From contig DATMMX010000028.1 in assembly GCA_035569495.1 (NCBI GenBank), positions 61,402 to 125,401 of the forward strand: DNA of 64,000 nucleotides. Reading direction: 5' to 3'. This document shows positions 1 through 8,462 of the stretch, piece after piece; position 1 is the first letter of the stretch; each line of letters starts with the position of its first letter. A program made the position numbers and the translations under genes. The notes under the pieces are model-generated. The model made no database searches. It was not told where the DNA came from and was given only the letters and a program-made list of their open reading frames with translations. The stretch is from DASRDZ01 sp035569495. GTDB taxonomy: Bacteria > Chloroflexota > Dormibacteria > Aeolococcales > Aeolococcaceae.

Positions 1-174
1 CGCCAGGGACTTGGCGAGCAGCGTCTTGCCCACGCCGGGCACGTCCTCGATGAGCAGATGCCCGCGACAGAGCAGGGTGAGGACGCACTGCTCCACCTCG
101 GCGTGCTTGCCGATGATGACCGTCCCGACGCTCTCCACGAGACGCCGCACCACCTGGTGCACAAGCCCCGGCAT
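1..174 (-). CDS. MoxR-family AAA+ ATPase, N-terminal fragment
   Basis: The first 58 codons of a minus-strand gene run off the left edge of the window. The start is the ATG at 174. Residues 44-51 read EDVPGVGK followed by T, a Walker A motif in the setting typical of MoxR ATPases (HLLIEDVPGVGKT). MoxR proteins are AAA+ chaperones that usually act with DUF58 and VWA-domain proteins on metallo-enzyme or envelope maturation; those partners would lie outside the window. The family is clear from the N-terminus, but the exact subfamily cannot be decided. Confidence 0.85.
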   Translation of the reverse strand, partial: MPGLVHQVVRRLVESVGTVIIGKHAEVEQCVLTLLCRGHLLIEDVPGVGKTLLAKSLA

Positions 175-300
175 GACGACAGTTCTACCCCTCAGAGGCC
201 GGGTTCCGCAGATTCTCTCTCCCGGCCTGTGGAGTATACGTTCGCGCCGCTCCTCGTTCGCGTCGCGGCAAACCTCCGCAACCGCCGTGGACAGTCGTAC

Positions 301-326
301 ACACCAAATGACACAATTTATGGTGT
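301..326. promoter_or_regulatory. Inverted repeat upstream of excisionase-like gene
   Basis: ACACCA (301-306) and TGGTGT (321-326) form an inverted repeat with a 14-base AT-rich spacer. The half-site centres are 20 bp apart, about two helical turns. It lies in the divergent space between the moxR fragment and the HTH gene, so it could be an operator for either. This rests on sequence symmetry only. Confidence 0.3.
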
Positions 327-390
327 ACTAGTTGGGACCACCGATCACGCCCGGCCACCCTCCCCCCAGTGGGGCAGCGTCGGGAAGGGA

Positions 391-663
391 ATGAAGGCGA
401 TGCCGGAGACCGATGAGATCCTGACGACGGGCGAGGCGGCTGCGCTGTGCGGCGTCTCGCGGTCGACCCTGCGGCGCGCGGTCGCTCAGGGTCAGCTGAC
501 CGCCTGGCACACGCCGGGCAAGCACCTGCGCTTCACCCGCGCCTCGTGCATGGACTTCGCCCGCCAGCTCGGCCGCGTCGACCTGGTCGGCCGGGGCTAC
601 GCCGAGGACGGCGGGGCGGCCGGCGGACGCGAGGCGTTCGAGACCCAGGCCACCCTGCGCTGA
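391..663 (+). CDS. MerR/excisionase-type helix-turn-helix protein
   Basis: A 90-residue protein whose residues about 11-60 match the HTH_17 (excisionase/AlpA/BldC-like) pattern: LTTGEAAALCGVSRSTLRRAV, then GxLxAxHTPGKHLRFTRA. The small wing with the conserved H-x-R-F sequence is typical of DNA-binding excisionase-like and BldC-like regulators. A second ATG at 400 is equally possible, since the AGGGA at 386-390 sits better before 400. The C-terminal 25 residues are low-complexity. It could be a phage or plasmid-type excisionase or a BldC-like developmental regulator. No integrase is nearby, which favours the latter. Confidence 0.75.
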   Translation: MKAMPETDEILTTGEAAALCGVSRSTLRRAVAQGQLTAWHTPGKHLRFTRASCMDFARQLGRVDLVGRGYAEDGGAAGGREAFETQATLR

Positions 664-682
664 GCCCTCGCCGGCGGCGCGC

Positions 683-1036
683 TCAGTGTGCGGCGCCGAT
701 CAGCGAGACGAGGTTGGCGCAGACCGCGTAGGCGGTGACCGCCGTGGTCAGCACGACGGTGGTCACCGCCAGGCGCCTGGGCAGCTTGGCCATGGCGGCG
801 AGCAGCAGCCCGGCGACCAGCACCTTCTGGAGCAACAGCCCAGGGATCCCGTAGACGTGGAGCACGCTCACCGTGAACGGGTTGCGCTCGTCCAGCCCCA
901 GGCGCAGTCCCGCGGCGGTGCTGAAGGCGTCGAGCACCTGGGCGATCACGGCGGCCACGTAGACGCGGCGGAGCAGCAGGTCGCGAAGGACGTTGGAAAC
1001 GCCCGGCTGGCTCTTGGCGATCGCCCTGTCGATCAT
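683..1036 (-). CDS. Small DUF5658-like membrane protein
   Basis: 117 residues with about three or four hydrophobic segments. The stretch 'LDAFSTAAGLRLG...NP' followed by a glycine-rich turn and 'LLLQKVLVAGLLLAAM' resembles the DUF5658 family, small membrane proteins of unknown function. There is no catalytic motif. It is monocistronic and faces away from its neighbours. The family assignment is by eye. Confidence 0.6.
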   Translation of the reverse strand: MIDRAIAKSQPGVSNVLRDLLLRRVYVAAVIAQVLDAFSTAAGLRLGLDERNPFTVSVLHVYGIPGLLLQKVLVAGLLLAAMAKLPRRLAVTTVVLTTAVTAYAVCANLVSLIGAAH

Positions 1037-1119
1037 CCCCCCGAGTATGGGGGACGCCTGGCCGCGCTCCTGTGGTGTGGCCCTGGCGAAGCTGTGATGG
1101 GGCTGTCGCGCTCGCTGCG

Positions 1120-1659
1120 TTACGAGCCGGCGGCGGCGGCGCGGCGCCGTGCCAGCACACCGCCGAGGCTGCCGCCGAGCAGGGCCAGGAAGTCGCCGGA
1201 GATGAGCCCGCCCATGTTCATCGGACCGAGGTCGACCAGGGTGTGCGTACCGCTCTGCAGCGAGCCGTGGACCACCGAGGCCTCCTGGCCGAACTGATAG
1301 CAGGCGGCCACGATGATGAAGCCGACCGCGACCGCGAAGCCCTGGTACAGCTCCTGGCGCCGGGCCATTCTTGCGGCCAGGTAGCCTCCGGCGAGCACGG
1401 CGAGGAAGCTGGCGACGCCGACGATGCCGCCGTCGAGCTTGTCGCGCCCGTCGCTGCCCAGGGTGGCGTTGGCGATGGCCAGGCCGCCGTCACTGAGGAT
1501 CAGCAGGGTGAGCTCGCCGACGATGAGGCCGAGCAGGACGTGGCGCCAGGAGATGGTGCCCTGGCGCTGCTCGCCGTCGCTGCTCGCCGCGGGCCGGGGG
1601 CGCTCCAGCGTGGCGGCGCCGCCGTTGCCGGCGGCTTTGCGACGGTTCTCCCTGGACAT
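1120..1659 (-). CDS. Four-TM membrane protein of unknown function
   Basis: 179 residues: a basic, glycine-rich cytoplasmic N-terminus (about 35 residues), then four hydrophobic segments (about 38-58, 80-100, 106-124 and 150-170), and a short Arg/Ala-rich tail. I do not recognise a family. It sits between the DUF5658-like gene and the divergently transcribed GT-C-like gene starting at 1734. Confidence 0.6.
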   Translation of the reverse strand: MSRENRRKAAGNGGAATLERPRPAASSDGEQRQGTISWRHVLLGLIVGELTLLILSDGGLAIANATLGSDGRDKLDGGIVGVASFLAVLAGGYLAARMARRQELYQGFAVAVGFIIVAACYQFGQEASVVHGSLQSGTHTLVDLGPMNMGGLISGDFLALLGGSLGGVLARRRAAAAGS

Positions 1660-1733
1660 GGCCCCGGCAGTATAGCTACGGTCCGGTCACGCCCATCTCG
1701 GGGTTTGCAGGGGCGACCGTAGGCTGGCGGAGC

Positions 1734-3350
1734 ATGGCCGTCATCGCTCCCCGCGCCCGGCCGGCGGGCGCCGTCTCCCCCTTGTCGCCCGGCGGCCGCG
1801 GCCCCCTCGCCGCCGTCGCGCGGCTGCTCGCCTCGCCGCCGCGGGTGTTCCTGGTGGCGGCGGCGCTGGCCGCGTTCGCCGCGTGCGTCGACGTGCTCCA
1901 CGACCCGGACCTGTGGTGGCACCTGCGGCTCGGGCAGTGGATCCTCGACAGCCATTCCGTGCCGCACACCGAGCTGTTCAGCTTCACCGCGGCGGGCAAT
2001 GCCATGACGGCGCACGAGTGGGGCAGCGAGGTGCTGTTCGCGCTGATGGCCCGGGTGGGCGGGCTGCTGCTGGTCTCGCTGGTGATGGCGTGCGTCGCGT
2101 GGAGTGGGCTGCTGGCGCTGGCGCTGCGTGCCCGCGCCCGGGGTGCGGGCGTGGTCGCTGTGGCCGTTGCATTGCTGGTGGGTGCGCGGGCGATGGAGCC
2201 GGTGCTGGGCACGCGGCCGCAGGTGATCACCGTCGCCCTGGTGTGCTGGACGCTGCTGGTTGCCGAGCGGTACCTGGCGCGCGGCGGCCGCCTCGTCTGG
2301 GTGCTGCCGCCGGTGGTGCTGGTGTGGGCCAACCTGCACGGCGGTGTCGTGCTCGGGTTGGGCGCGCTCTGCCTGCTGCTCGCGCTCTCCGCGTTGAGCC
2401 TTCTGCTGCGCCGCCCGGGCGCCCCTTCGTTTGCTCGGCTGCGCACGCTGGGTCTTGCGGTGGGCGTCGCCGCCGCGGCGGGCTGCCTCAACCCCAACGG
2501 CCCCGGCCTCTACCGCTACGCCCTGGCCACCTCCGCCTCCGAGCGCCTCAAGCCCATCACCGAGTGGCACTCCCCCGACTTCACCGACCCCAGCAACCTG
2601 GGCCTGCTCATCCTGCTGGTGTCCTTCGGCGCCCTGGTCGCCATCGGCGGCCGCCTCTCGCTGCGCGACCTGGGCATGTCCCTCGCCGGTTTCGCCGCCG
2701 CCCTGCTCGCCGTCCGCAACACCTCCCTCGCCGTCGCCCTCTCCCTCCCCGCCTGGACATCCCTGCTCCACCAAGCCATCACCCGCTTCACCACCTGGCG
2801 CTCAACGCCCGCCATGGGTCCCGGCGCCACGCCGCCGCACAAGGAACCCCCGGCGCGCCGGAAGCCCTCCCGCACGGCTGGCGCCCCACCAATCGGCGCG
2901 CAATTCCTGGTAGCCGGAGCCGCGATCATCTCCCTCGCCGCCACCGTCTCCGGCATCGCGATCGCCCGCGCCGCCACCGACGCCTCCCCCCAACGCATCG
3001 CCACCACCTACCCCACCTGCGCCGCCAACGCCCTGCAAAGCCTCGACGCCACCAACCTCATAGCCCCCTACTACGACAGCGGCTACCTGATCCACCAGCT
3101 CTGGCCCCAAACCCACGTCTACCTCTACGGCGAGTCCGCATCGCTGGGCCAACAGGTATTTGCCAACTACGCCCGCATCTACGCCGGCGACACGACCGCC
3201 ATCCCCCCATCGACGACCGCCATCCTGACTCCCCCCGGCCCCCTCCACAACCACCTCGCCGAATCACCGACGACGTGGCATCAGATCCTCAACGACCCCA
3301 CCGGCCTCACCCTCTTCACCACCACGCCCCTCCCCACCACCACCTGCTAA
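1734..3350 (+). CDS. Polytopic GT-C-like membrane protein
   Basis: 538 residues with about ten hydrophobic segments. The first extracytoplasmic loop (residues about 59-95) contains DPDLWWHLRLGQWIL and a following HEWGSE, an arrangement seen in a widespread family of uncharacterised membrane proteins related to GT-C glycosyltransferases such as ArnT/PMT. A soluble C-terminal region (about 420-538) contains a YYDSGYLIHQLWP segment typical of the same family. Activity on a lipid-linked sugar is an inference only. The 5' half uses mostly G-ending codons and the 3' half C-ending codons. Its stop overlaps the stop of the small minus-strand gene at 3347. Confidence 0.65.
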   Translation: MAVIAPRARPAGAVSPLSPGGRGPLAAVARLLASPPRVFLVAAALAAFAACVDVLHDPDLWWHLRLGQWILDSHSVPHTELFSFTAAGNAMTAHEWGSEVLFALMARVGGLLLVSLVMACVAWSGLLALALRARARGAGVVAVAVALLVGARAMEPVLGTRPQVITVALVCWTLLVAERYLARGGRLVWVLPPVVLVWANLHGGVVLGLGALCLLLALSALSLLLRRPGAPSFARLRTLGLAVGVAAAAGCLNPNGPGLYRYALATSASERLKPITEWHSPDFTDPSNLGLLILLVSFGALVAIGGRLSLRDLGMSLAGFAAALLAVRNTSLAVALSLPAWTSLLHQAITRFTTWRSTPAMGPGATPPHKEPPARRKPSRTAGAPPIGAQFLVAGAAIISLAATVSGIAIARAATDASPQRIATTYPTCAANALQSLDATNLIAPYYDSGYLIHQLWPQTHVYLYGESASLGQQVFANYARIYAGDTTAIPPSTTAILTPPGPLHNHLAESPTTWHQILNDPTGLTLFTTTPLPTTTC

Positions 3351-3511
3351 CGCGACGAATCGTCGTCCTCGCCGTCCTTCCACTTCCGGTACGGCCGCGA
3401 GTACGTCGGCGGCTTCTCCTCCCGCCACTGCCGCCGCAACACCACGAGCCGCATGAACCCGCCGATCAGAAACGCCGCAGCGATGCACAACACCACGATC
3501 ACCGCGAGCAT
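3347..3511 (-). CDS. 54-residue single-TM protein
   Basis: A short gene starting at the ATG at 3511: one N-terminal membrane helix (residues 2-26, MLAVIVVLCIAAAFLIGGFM...), then a charged tail rich in Arg, Lys and Asp/Glu. It lies 18 bp downstream of the DUF3105 lipoprotein gene on the same strand, with CGGAG about 11 bases ahead of the ATG, so the two form an operon. The tail would be cytoplasmic. No family is recognised. It may be a small partner of the DUF3105 protein. Confidence 0.6.
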   Translation of the reverse strand: MLAVIVVLCIAAAFLIGGFMRLVVLRRQWREEKPPTYSRPYRKWKDGEDDDSSR

Positions 3512-3529
3512 TGCAGCCGTCGCTCCGGA

Positions 3530-4195
3530 CTAGCCCGCCATCACGCTTTCAGGCGAGTGGCCGACGTGGTTGTTGAAGAAGGCCTCGATGGCGGTGAGGT
3601 CGAAGCTGTTCCACCCCTGGTAGTAGTCCCAGGACACCGCCGCGAACTTCACCGGCATGGTGTGCCAGGGCAGCACGATCACCTTCGCGTAGTTGATCAC
3701 CCCCGCCTGCTGCGCCGCCGCGGCCGGGTCGGGCGGCAGGCTCTTGCGCCAGGTGATCAGCGACTGCACCGCGTCGGAGCAGCCGGTCGGGCAGTTGTAG
3801 AGGATGGCCACGTAGCCGTGCTCCAGGTTGTGCACCCAGTACTCGGCGTCGATCTCCTGGTCGTACACGCCCGGCTGGATCGGCGCCGGGTTGTTGCCCG
3901 AGAGGATGTAGTGGCAGCCGCTGGTCGGCGGGTTGTGGTTGTAGGTCACCTTGGCCGGCGGCTGGACGTGGATGTGGGGCATCTCGTCGATCGCCTGGCC
4001 GACGATCTTGTCGCCGTTGACCTGGGGCGGTGAGGGCGCATAGGGCGAGGCGCTGGCCGTCGGGCAGGAGTCGTTGCCGACGAACTTCAATGAGGGGTAG
4101 TTGACGCTCGACCCGCCGCCGCAGGACGCCAGCAGCACGGCGACGGCAGCGGCGGGCAGCCCGAGGGCGGCGAGGCGGCGCGGTCGTCCCTTCAT
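3530..4195 (-). CDS. DUF3105 lipoprotein
   Basis: 221 residues from the ATG at 4195. The N-terminus is basic, then hydrophobic, and ends in a lipobox (LLASC, Cys about 24), so it is probably lipid-anchored outside the membrane. The body matches DUF3105: PHIHVQPPAKVTYNHNPPTSG, then 'WVHNLEHGYVAILYN' and 'LPWHTM'. The conserved His residues suggest metal or haem binding, but no function is established. It is divergent from coaE with 55 bp between the starts and is probably co-transcribed with the 54-residue membrane protein downstream. Confidence 0.8.
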   Translation of the reverse strand: MKGRPRRLAALGLPAAAVAVLLASCGGGSSVNYPSLKFVGNDSCPTASASPYAPSPPQVNGDKIVGQAIDEMPHIHVQPPAKVTYNHNPPTSGCHYILSGNNPAPIQPGVYDQEIDAEYWVHNLEHGYVAILYNCPTGCSDAVQSLITWRKSLPPDPAAAAQQAGVINYAKVIVLPWHTMPVKFAAVSWDYYQGWNSFDLTAIEAFFNNHVGHSPESVMAG

Positions 4196-4250
4196 ATCGA
4201 CGCGCGACTGTAGCAGGCCACGGTGTGGGGCTGGCATAAAGTGTCGCCCC

Positions 4251-4841
4251 ATGCGCCTCATCGGGCTGACCGGCGGCATCGGCAGCGGCAAGAGCACCGT
4301 GGCCGCCCTGCTGGTGGCGCGCGGCGCCGCCCTGGTCGACGCCGACCGGCTGGCCCGTGAGGTGGTCGAGCCGGGGACGCCGGGGCTGGCCGAGATCGCC
4401 GCGGAGTTCGGCCCCTCGGTGCTGCTGCCCGACGGGCGGCTCGACCGGCCCGCGCTCGGCGCCATCGTCTTCGCCGACGCGGCGCGGCGCGAGCGGCTCA
4501 ACGCCATCACCCACCCGCGCGTCGCGGAGCTCATGCAGCGGCGCATCGCCGAGGCGCTGGCGGGCGACGCGCCGCTGGTGGTGGTCGACGTCCCGCTGCT
4601 CTTCGAGGGCGAGCGGCAGGCGCTGTTCGAGGGCGTGCTGCTGGTGTGGGTCCCCGCGGCGATGCAGGTGGAGCGGCTGGTCGCGCGCGACGGTCTGCGC
4701 GAGGACGACGCCCGTGCCCGCATCGAAGCGCAGATGCCGATCGACGACAAGCGCGCGCTGGCCGACTGGGTGGTCGACAACTCGGGCACGCCCGCGGCCA
4801 CCGAGGCGCAGGTCGAGGCGTGGTGGCGCGCGCACGTCTGA
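4251..4841 (+). CDS. coaE: Dephospho-CoA kinase
   Basis: 196 residues starting MRLIGLTGGIGSGKST. It has the Walker A P-loop at residues 8-16 and the CoaE pattern DADRLAREVVEPGTPGLAEIAAEFG after it, plus the conserved ITHPRV and DVPLLFE stretches. It catalyses the last step of CoA synthesis, phosphorylating the 3'-hydroxyl of dephospho-CoA. Length is normal. The ATG at 4251 matches the family N-terminus although no strong Shine-Dalgarno is visible. It stands alone, with no other pantothenate genes nearby. Confidence 0.95.
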   Translation: MRLIGLTGGIGSGKSTVAALLVARGAALVDADRLAREVVEPGTPGLAEIAAEFGPSVLLPDGRLDRPALGAIVFADAARRERLNAITHPRVAELMQRRIAEALAGDAPLVVVDVPLLFEGERQALFEGVLLVWVPAAMQVERLVARDGLREDDARARIEAQMPIDDKRALADWVVDNSGTPAATEAQVEAWWRAHV

Positions 4842-4953
4842 CCACGCCGGATCACCCTCGCTTGTTCGCCCGTCCTTAATCGCCGCCTTCGTACGGTTGG
4901 CGGCTGAGGACATCCGCCGTCCGGGCCGGGTGCACGTCATGAGGAAGGTTGCA

Positions 4954-5514
4954 ATGAGAACTGTGTCTCGCTTTGTGTTCGCCTGCGCCGCCGCGGGCGC
5001 GATGCTCGCCGCCGGTGGTGCGCACGTCGCCCGCGCGTCGGTGATCACCGATCCCACCGGCAACGTGCAGGTCGCGACCGGGGGCGAGTGCGCGCAGCGG
5101 AACTTCGGCGTCGCGGTGTCGACCACCGGCTGCGCCAACGGCACCGTGGCGGTGAGCGGCACCGGCCAGGCCTTCGGCGGGGTCGCCGTCAGCGGCACCG
5201 GCCAGGCGATCACCGACAGCGACCTCACCCCCGTGGCCGTCAGCGGCACGGGCGGCGCGGGCGGCTGCGGCGACCTCGGCGCCTACGCGGTGAGCGGCAC
5301 CGGCACCACCTACGGCTGCCACGGCGCCAACGTCTCGGGCGGCAACGCCGGGTACAACCCGTACGACCCGGCCTATCCGTGCGACACCAACGCCTCGGTC
5401 AACGTCAGCCTCACCGGCCACGCCTGCGCGGCGCCCGTCTCGGTGTGCGGCGGCTGCTTCATTCCCGTGGTGCACGGCGCCACCTGGTACCGCGCCGGAA
5501 CTCGCCGCTTCTAG
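4954..5514 (+). CDS. Secreted protein with AVSGTG repeats
   Basis: 186 residues. GAGGAAGG five bases before the ATG at 4954 favours that start over the ATG at 4939. A signal peptide ends near ARA-SV (about residue 30). The mature part carries four copies of AVSGTG spaced by 12-20 residues, a related AVSTTG, and about ten cysteines, mostly in the second half. The repeats resemble short-repeat surface proteins that stack as beta turns. Function is unknown. It converges on the tetR-type gene, overlapping by 4 bp at the stops. Confidence 0.65.
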   Translation: MRTVSRFVFACAAAGAMLAAGGAHVARASVITDPTGNVQVATGGECAQRNFGVAVSTTGCANGTVAVSGTGQAFGGVAVSGTGQAITDSDLTPVAVSGTGGAGGCGDLGAYAVSGTGTTYGCHGANVSGGNAGYNPYDPAYPCDTNASVNVSLTGHACAAPVSVCGGCFIPVVHGATWYRAGTRRF

Positions 5515-6170
5515 GTCGCGCTGCCCATGCCGGCGAGGAGCAGCGCCACCAGCTGCTCCTCGTCACGGCGGTACTCCTCCTCGGAGTCGCGCCTCAGCGA
5601 GTTCATGACATACCCGGTCAGAACCATCTCGGCGACGCCGAGGATGGCGTAGGTCATCAGGCGCGGGTCGAGGTCGGCGCGGACCTCGGCCCGCGCCTGG
5701 GCGGCGACGATGAGCCGCTCGACGGCGTCGAAGGCGACCATCACCTGGCCCGGGTCGTGCGACTCGATGAACTCGTAGGACCGCGAGATCTCGTTGATCA
5801 GCACGGTCATCAGGTGCGGCTCCTGGCGCCACGTCTCCACCCAGAAGTGGACCAGGTGGGTGACCTGGGCGCGGAACGGCTCCGGCGAGTCCGCCATGGC
5901 GTCGATGTAGCGCACGTACTCGCCCCAGCGCTCGGCGAAGATGGCGGCGAGGATGTCGTCCTTGTTGCGGAAGTGGTGGTAGACCAGGCCGTAGGCGATG
6001 CCCGCCACCTCGGCGATGTCGGCGACCCGGGCACCGTGGAAGCCGCGGCGAGCGAAGACCTCGGTGGCGGCCTGGAGGATGCGCTCGCGGGTGCGGACGC
6101 TGCGGCGCGTCTTGCGGGGGGCCAGAGGCGTGCCGTTGCGAGCGGCGGGGCCGGACGCTGCGTCCGTCAC
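5511..6170 (-). CDS. TetR-family transcriptional regulator
   Basis: 219 residues from the GTG at 6170, which overlaps the upstream stop as GTGA. Residues about 27-75 form a TetR_N helix-turn-helix (RERILQAATEVFARRGFHGARVADIAEVAGIAYGLVYHHF). The C-terminal ligand-binding part resembles regulators of fatty-acid or CoA metabolism. Tight coupling to the CaiB-type gene suggests that it senses an acyl-CoA and controls this operon. There is no autoregulatory gene on the other side. Confidence 0.9.
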   Translation of the reverse strand: MTDAASGPAARNGTPLAPRKTRRSVRTRERILQAATEVFARRGFHGARVADIAEVAGIAYGLVYHHFRNKDDILAAIFAERWGEYVRYIDAMADSPEPFRAQVTHLVHFWVETWRQEPHLMTVLINEISRSYEFIESHDPGQVMVAFDAVERLIVAAQARAEVRADLDPRLMTYAILGVAEMVLTGYVMNSLRRDSEEEYRRDEEQLVALLLAGMGSAT

Positions 6171-7333
6171 CGCGCGGCCCCCGCGTTCACCAGGGCCTCG
6201 ATCGCGGCGTCGTCGAAGCCCGCTTCCTTCAACACCTCGCGCGTATTCTCGCCGTAGCCGGGGGCGGGATGGCGCACCTGCGGCGGCGTTTTGGACATCT
6301 GGAACGGAAACCCGGTCTGCGGCAGCGGTCCGCCCTCGCCCGCGGGGATGCGCAGCCCCCGGTGCCTGACCTGCTCGTTCTCGAACACCTCGGCGAAGGT
6401 GAGCACCGGCTCGGTGCAGACGTCGCGCCCCTCGAAGTGCGCCGCCCACTCCGCACGCGAGCGGGTCAGGAACACGGTCTCGATCTCCGCATGCACCCGC
6501 CGCGACTCCTCGCCCTCGGCGAACGCGTCGGTGAGCAGGTGCGGCACCCCCAGCGCCTCGACCAGCGCCGCCCAGAACTTCGGCTCCAGGGCGCCGACGC
6601 TCATCCACCCATCCCTGCAGCGGTAGACGTTGTAGCAGGGGTAGCGGCCGTTGAGGTGCAGGGTCGCCGGGCCAGGGATGCCGCCCTCCTCGAACCACCG
6701 CCCCGCGTGCAGCGACAGCCAGGAGACGATGCCGTCCATCATCGAGACGTCGCAGTGCTGGCCCTCGCCGGTGGCGTTGCGGTGCTGCAGCGCCGCCAGG
6801 ATGGCGATGGCCGCGCTCATCGCCCCGCCGCCGAGGTCGCCGACCTGCACGCCGGGCATGGCCAGCGTGCCGTCGGCGGTGCCGGTGATGCCCAGGGCGC
6901 CGCCGATGGCCATGTAGTTCAGGTCATGTCCGGCACGATCGCGATACGGCCCATCCTGGCCATAACCGCTGATGCTGCAGAGCACGATGCCCCGGTTGAC
7001 GCGTTGCAGCGCCTCGTAGCCGACGCCGAGCCGATCCATCACCCCGGGGCGGAACGACTCCAGCACCACGTCGGCGGTCGCGGCCAGCTTGAGGAACGCC
7101 TGGCGGCCCGCGTCGCGCTTGAGGTCGAGGACGATCGAGCGCTTGTTGCGGTTCAGCGTGTAGTACATCGCCGAGTACTCGCCGTGCAGCGGCGGCGACC
7201 AGCGGATGTAGTCGCCGCCGTTGGGGTCTTCGACCTTGATCACGTCGGCGCCGAGGTCGCCGAGCATCAGGCTGCAGAAGGGACCGGGGAGCAGCCGGGA
7301 GAGGTCGAGGACGCGGAGGCCGGTGAGCGGCAT
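6167..7333 (-). CDS. CaiB/BaiF family III CoA transferase
   Basis: 388 residues starting MPLTGLRVLDLSRLLPGPFCSLMLGDLGADVIKVEDP, the hallmark N-terminus of formyl-CoA/carnitine/2-methylacyl-CoA (racemase) class III CoA transferases. The Asp expected to carry the acyl anhydride lies in the family's mid-region (GHDLNYMAIGG). It moves CoA between carboxylic acids or racemises 2-methylacyl-CoA; which one is not decidable here. An in-frame ATG at 7354 is possible but adds seven atypical residues. It is the first gene of the operon with the TetR regulator. Confidence 0.9.
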   Translation of the reverse strand: MPLTGLRVLDLSRLLPGPFCSLMLGDLGADVIKVEDPNGGDYIRWSPPLHGEYSAMYYTLNRNKRSIVLDLKRDAGRQAFLKLAATADVVLESFRPGVMDRLGVGYEALQRVNRGIVLCSISGYGQDGPYRDRAGHDLNYMAIGGALGITGTADGTLAMPGVQVGDLGGGAMSAAIAILAALQHRNATGEGQHCDVSMMDGIVSWLSLHAGRWFEEGGIPGPATLHLNGRYPCYNVYRCRDGWMSVGALEPKFWAALVEALGVPHLLTDAFAEGEESRRVHAEIETVFLTRSRAEWAAHFEGRDVCTEPVLTFAEVFENEQVRHRGLRIPAGEGGPLPQTGFPFQMSKTPPQVRHPAPGYGENTREVLKEAGFDDAAIEALVNAGAAR

Positions 7334-7387
7334 GACGGCGCCCGAGTGTAGCAAGTGGCGATTGAGGGTTTTCGCCGCGCGGGGCTG

Positions 7388-7396
7388 TGCTAGATT
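7388..7396 (+). promoter_or_regulatory. Extended -10 promoter for polX
   Basis: TG-C-TAGATT (7388-7396) is a good extended -10 hexamer 22 bases upstream of the GTG of the PolX gene. No convincing -35 lies 17 bases upstream, as expected for an extended -10 promoter. AAAGGAG (7402-7408) follows as the ribosome binding site. Confidence 0.4.
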
Positions 7397-7418
7397 CGCT
7401 CAAAGGAGCACCTGAGCC

Positions 7419-8459
7419 GTGAAGGTCGCCAACGCCGACGTCGTCCGCACCCTGGAACGGATCGCCGACCTGCTCGAGATCAGAGGCGAGAACGCCTTCA
7501 AGTCGCGGGCCTATCGCCTGGCCGCGGCGCAGGTCGAGAACCTCGCCGAGGAGCTCACCGACATCCTCGCGCGCGAGGGCTCGCTCGACCCCATCGAGGG
7601 CTTCGGCCCGGCCATCTCCGACAAGATGACGGTGCTCCTCCAGACCGGGCGCTCGCCCTACCTGGAACAGCTCGAAGCGGAGATCCCGCCCACCCTGCTG
7701 CAGATCACCGGGCTGCCCGGCGTCGGGCCGCGCACCGCGGCGATGCTGTGGAAGGAGGCGGGGGTGACCACGCTCGACGACCTGGAGCACGCATGCCGCT
7801 CCGGCAAGCTGACCGGGCTGCCGCGGATGGGTCCGAGGACGGTGGAGAAGATCCTCGCCGCCTGCGAGGCGCAGCGGGCCACGGGGCCGCGGCAGCGGCG
7901 GCCGCGCGCTGCGGTCGCGCCGCTGGTTTCGGCGCTGCTCTCTGCTCTGCGCTCATTGCCCGCTGCGCAGCGTGCCGAGGTGGCCGGGTCGTACCGGCGC
8001 GGGCGCGACACGGTCGGCGACCTCGACCTGCTGGTGGCCACCGACGCGCCGCCCGAGGTGCTGGTGTCGTTCGCGGCGCTGCCCCAGGTGGAGCGGGTGC
8101 TGCTGCGCGGCGACACCAAGTGCTCGGTGGAGGTCGACGGGCTGCAGGTCGACTGCCGCGCGGTCGCGCCCGAGCAGTTCGGGGCGGCCTGGCAGTACTT
8201 CACCGGTTCGCAGAACCACAACATCCGGCTGAGGGGAATGGCCCTGCGTTTGGGCTTGACGCTCAATGAATACGGCGTGTTCCGCAACGATGATGGGACG
8301 CGTGTCGCCGGTGAGACCGAGGAGGACGTCTATGCGGTGCTCGGCCTGCGCTGGGTTCCGCCACAGCTTCGCGAAGGTGGCGGCGAGGTCGAGGCGGCGC
8401 GGGTCGAGCCCGTTGGGGTGTCGTCAGCCGGGTCGGCTGCGGAGTCGGAGGAGGGCTGA
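7419..8459 (+). CDS. polX: Family X DNA polymerase without PHP domain
   Basis: 346 residues from a GTG preceded by AAAGGAG. An N-terminal 8-kDa-type domain (residues 1-80) is followed by two helix-hairpin-helix motifs (GLPGVGPRTA 98-107 and GLPRMGPRTV 133-142). The nucleotidyltransferase domain has GSYRRG at 190-195, the metal-binding pair D201/D203 (GDLDLL) and D245, so the polymerase site is intact. Typical bacterial PolX is about 570 residues with a C-terminal PHP exonuclease; here the protein stops about where PHP would begin and ends in a low-complexity tail. It probably acts in gap filling or base-excision repair without the PHP 3'-exonuclease. Confidence 0.88.
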   Translation: MKVANADVVRTLERIADLLEIRGENAFKSRAYRLAAAQVENLAEELTDILAREGSLDPIEGFGPAISDKMTVLLQTGRSPYLEQLEAEIPPTLLQITGLPGVGPRTAAMLWKEAGVTTLDDLEHACRSGKLTGLPRMGPRTVEKILAACEAQRATGPRQRRPRAAVAPLVSALLSALRSLPAAQRAEVAGSYRRGRDTVGDLDLLVATDAPPEVLVSFAALPQVERVLLRGDTKCSVEVDGLQVDCRAVAPEQFGAAWQYFTGSQNHNIRLRGMALRLGLTLNEYGVFRNDDGTRVAGETEEDVYAVLGLRWVPPQLREGGGEVEAARVEPVGVSSAGSAAESEEG

Positions 8460-8462
8460 GGC

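Noticed and set aside
1883..4033. Long 716-codon reading frame on the plus strand
   Set aside because: It is a shadow of the GT-C-like gene and crosses the DUF3105 gene. Its product is Arg/Pro-rich with no domain, which is common for GC-rich alternate frames.
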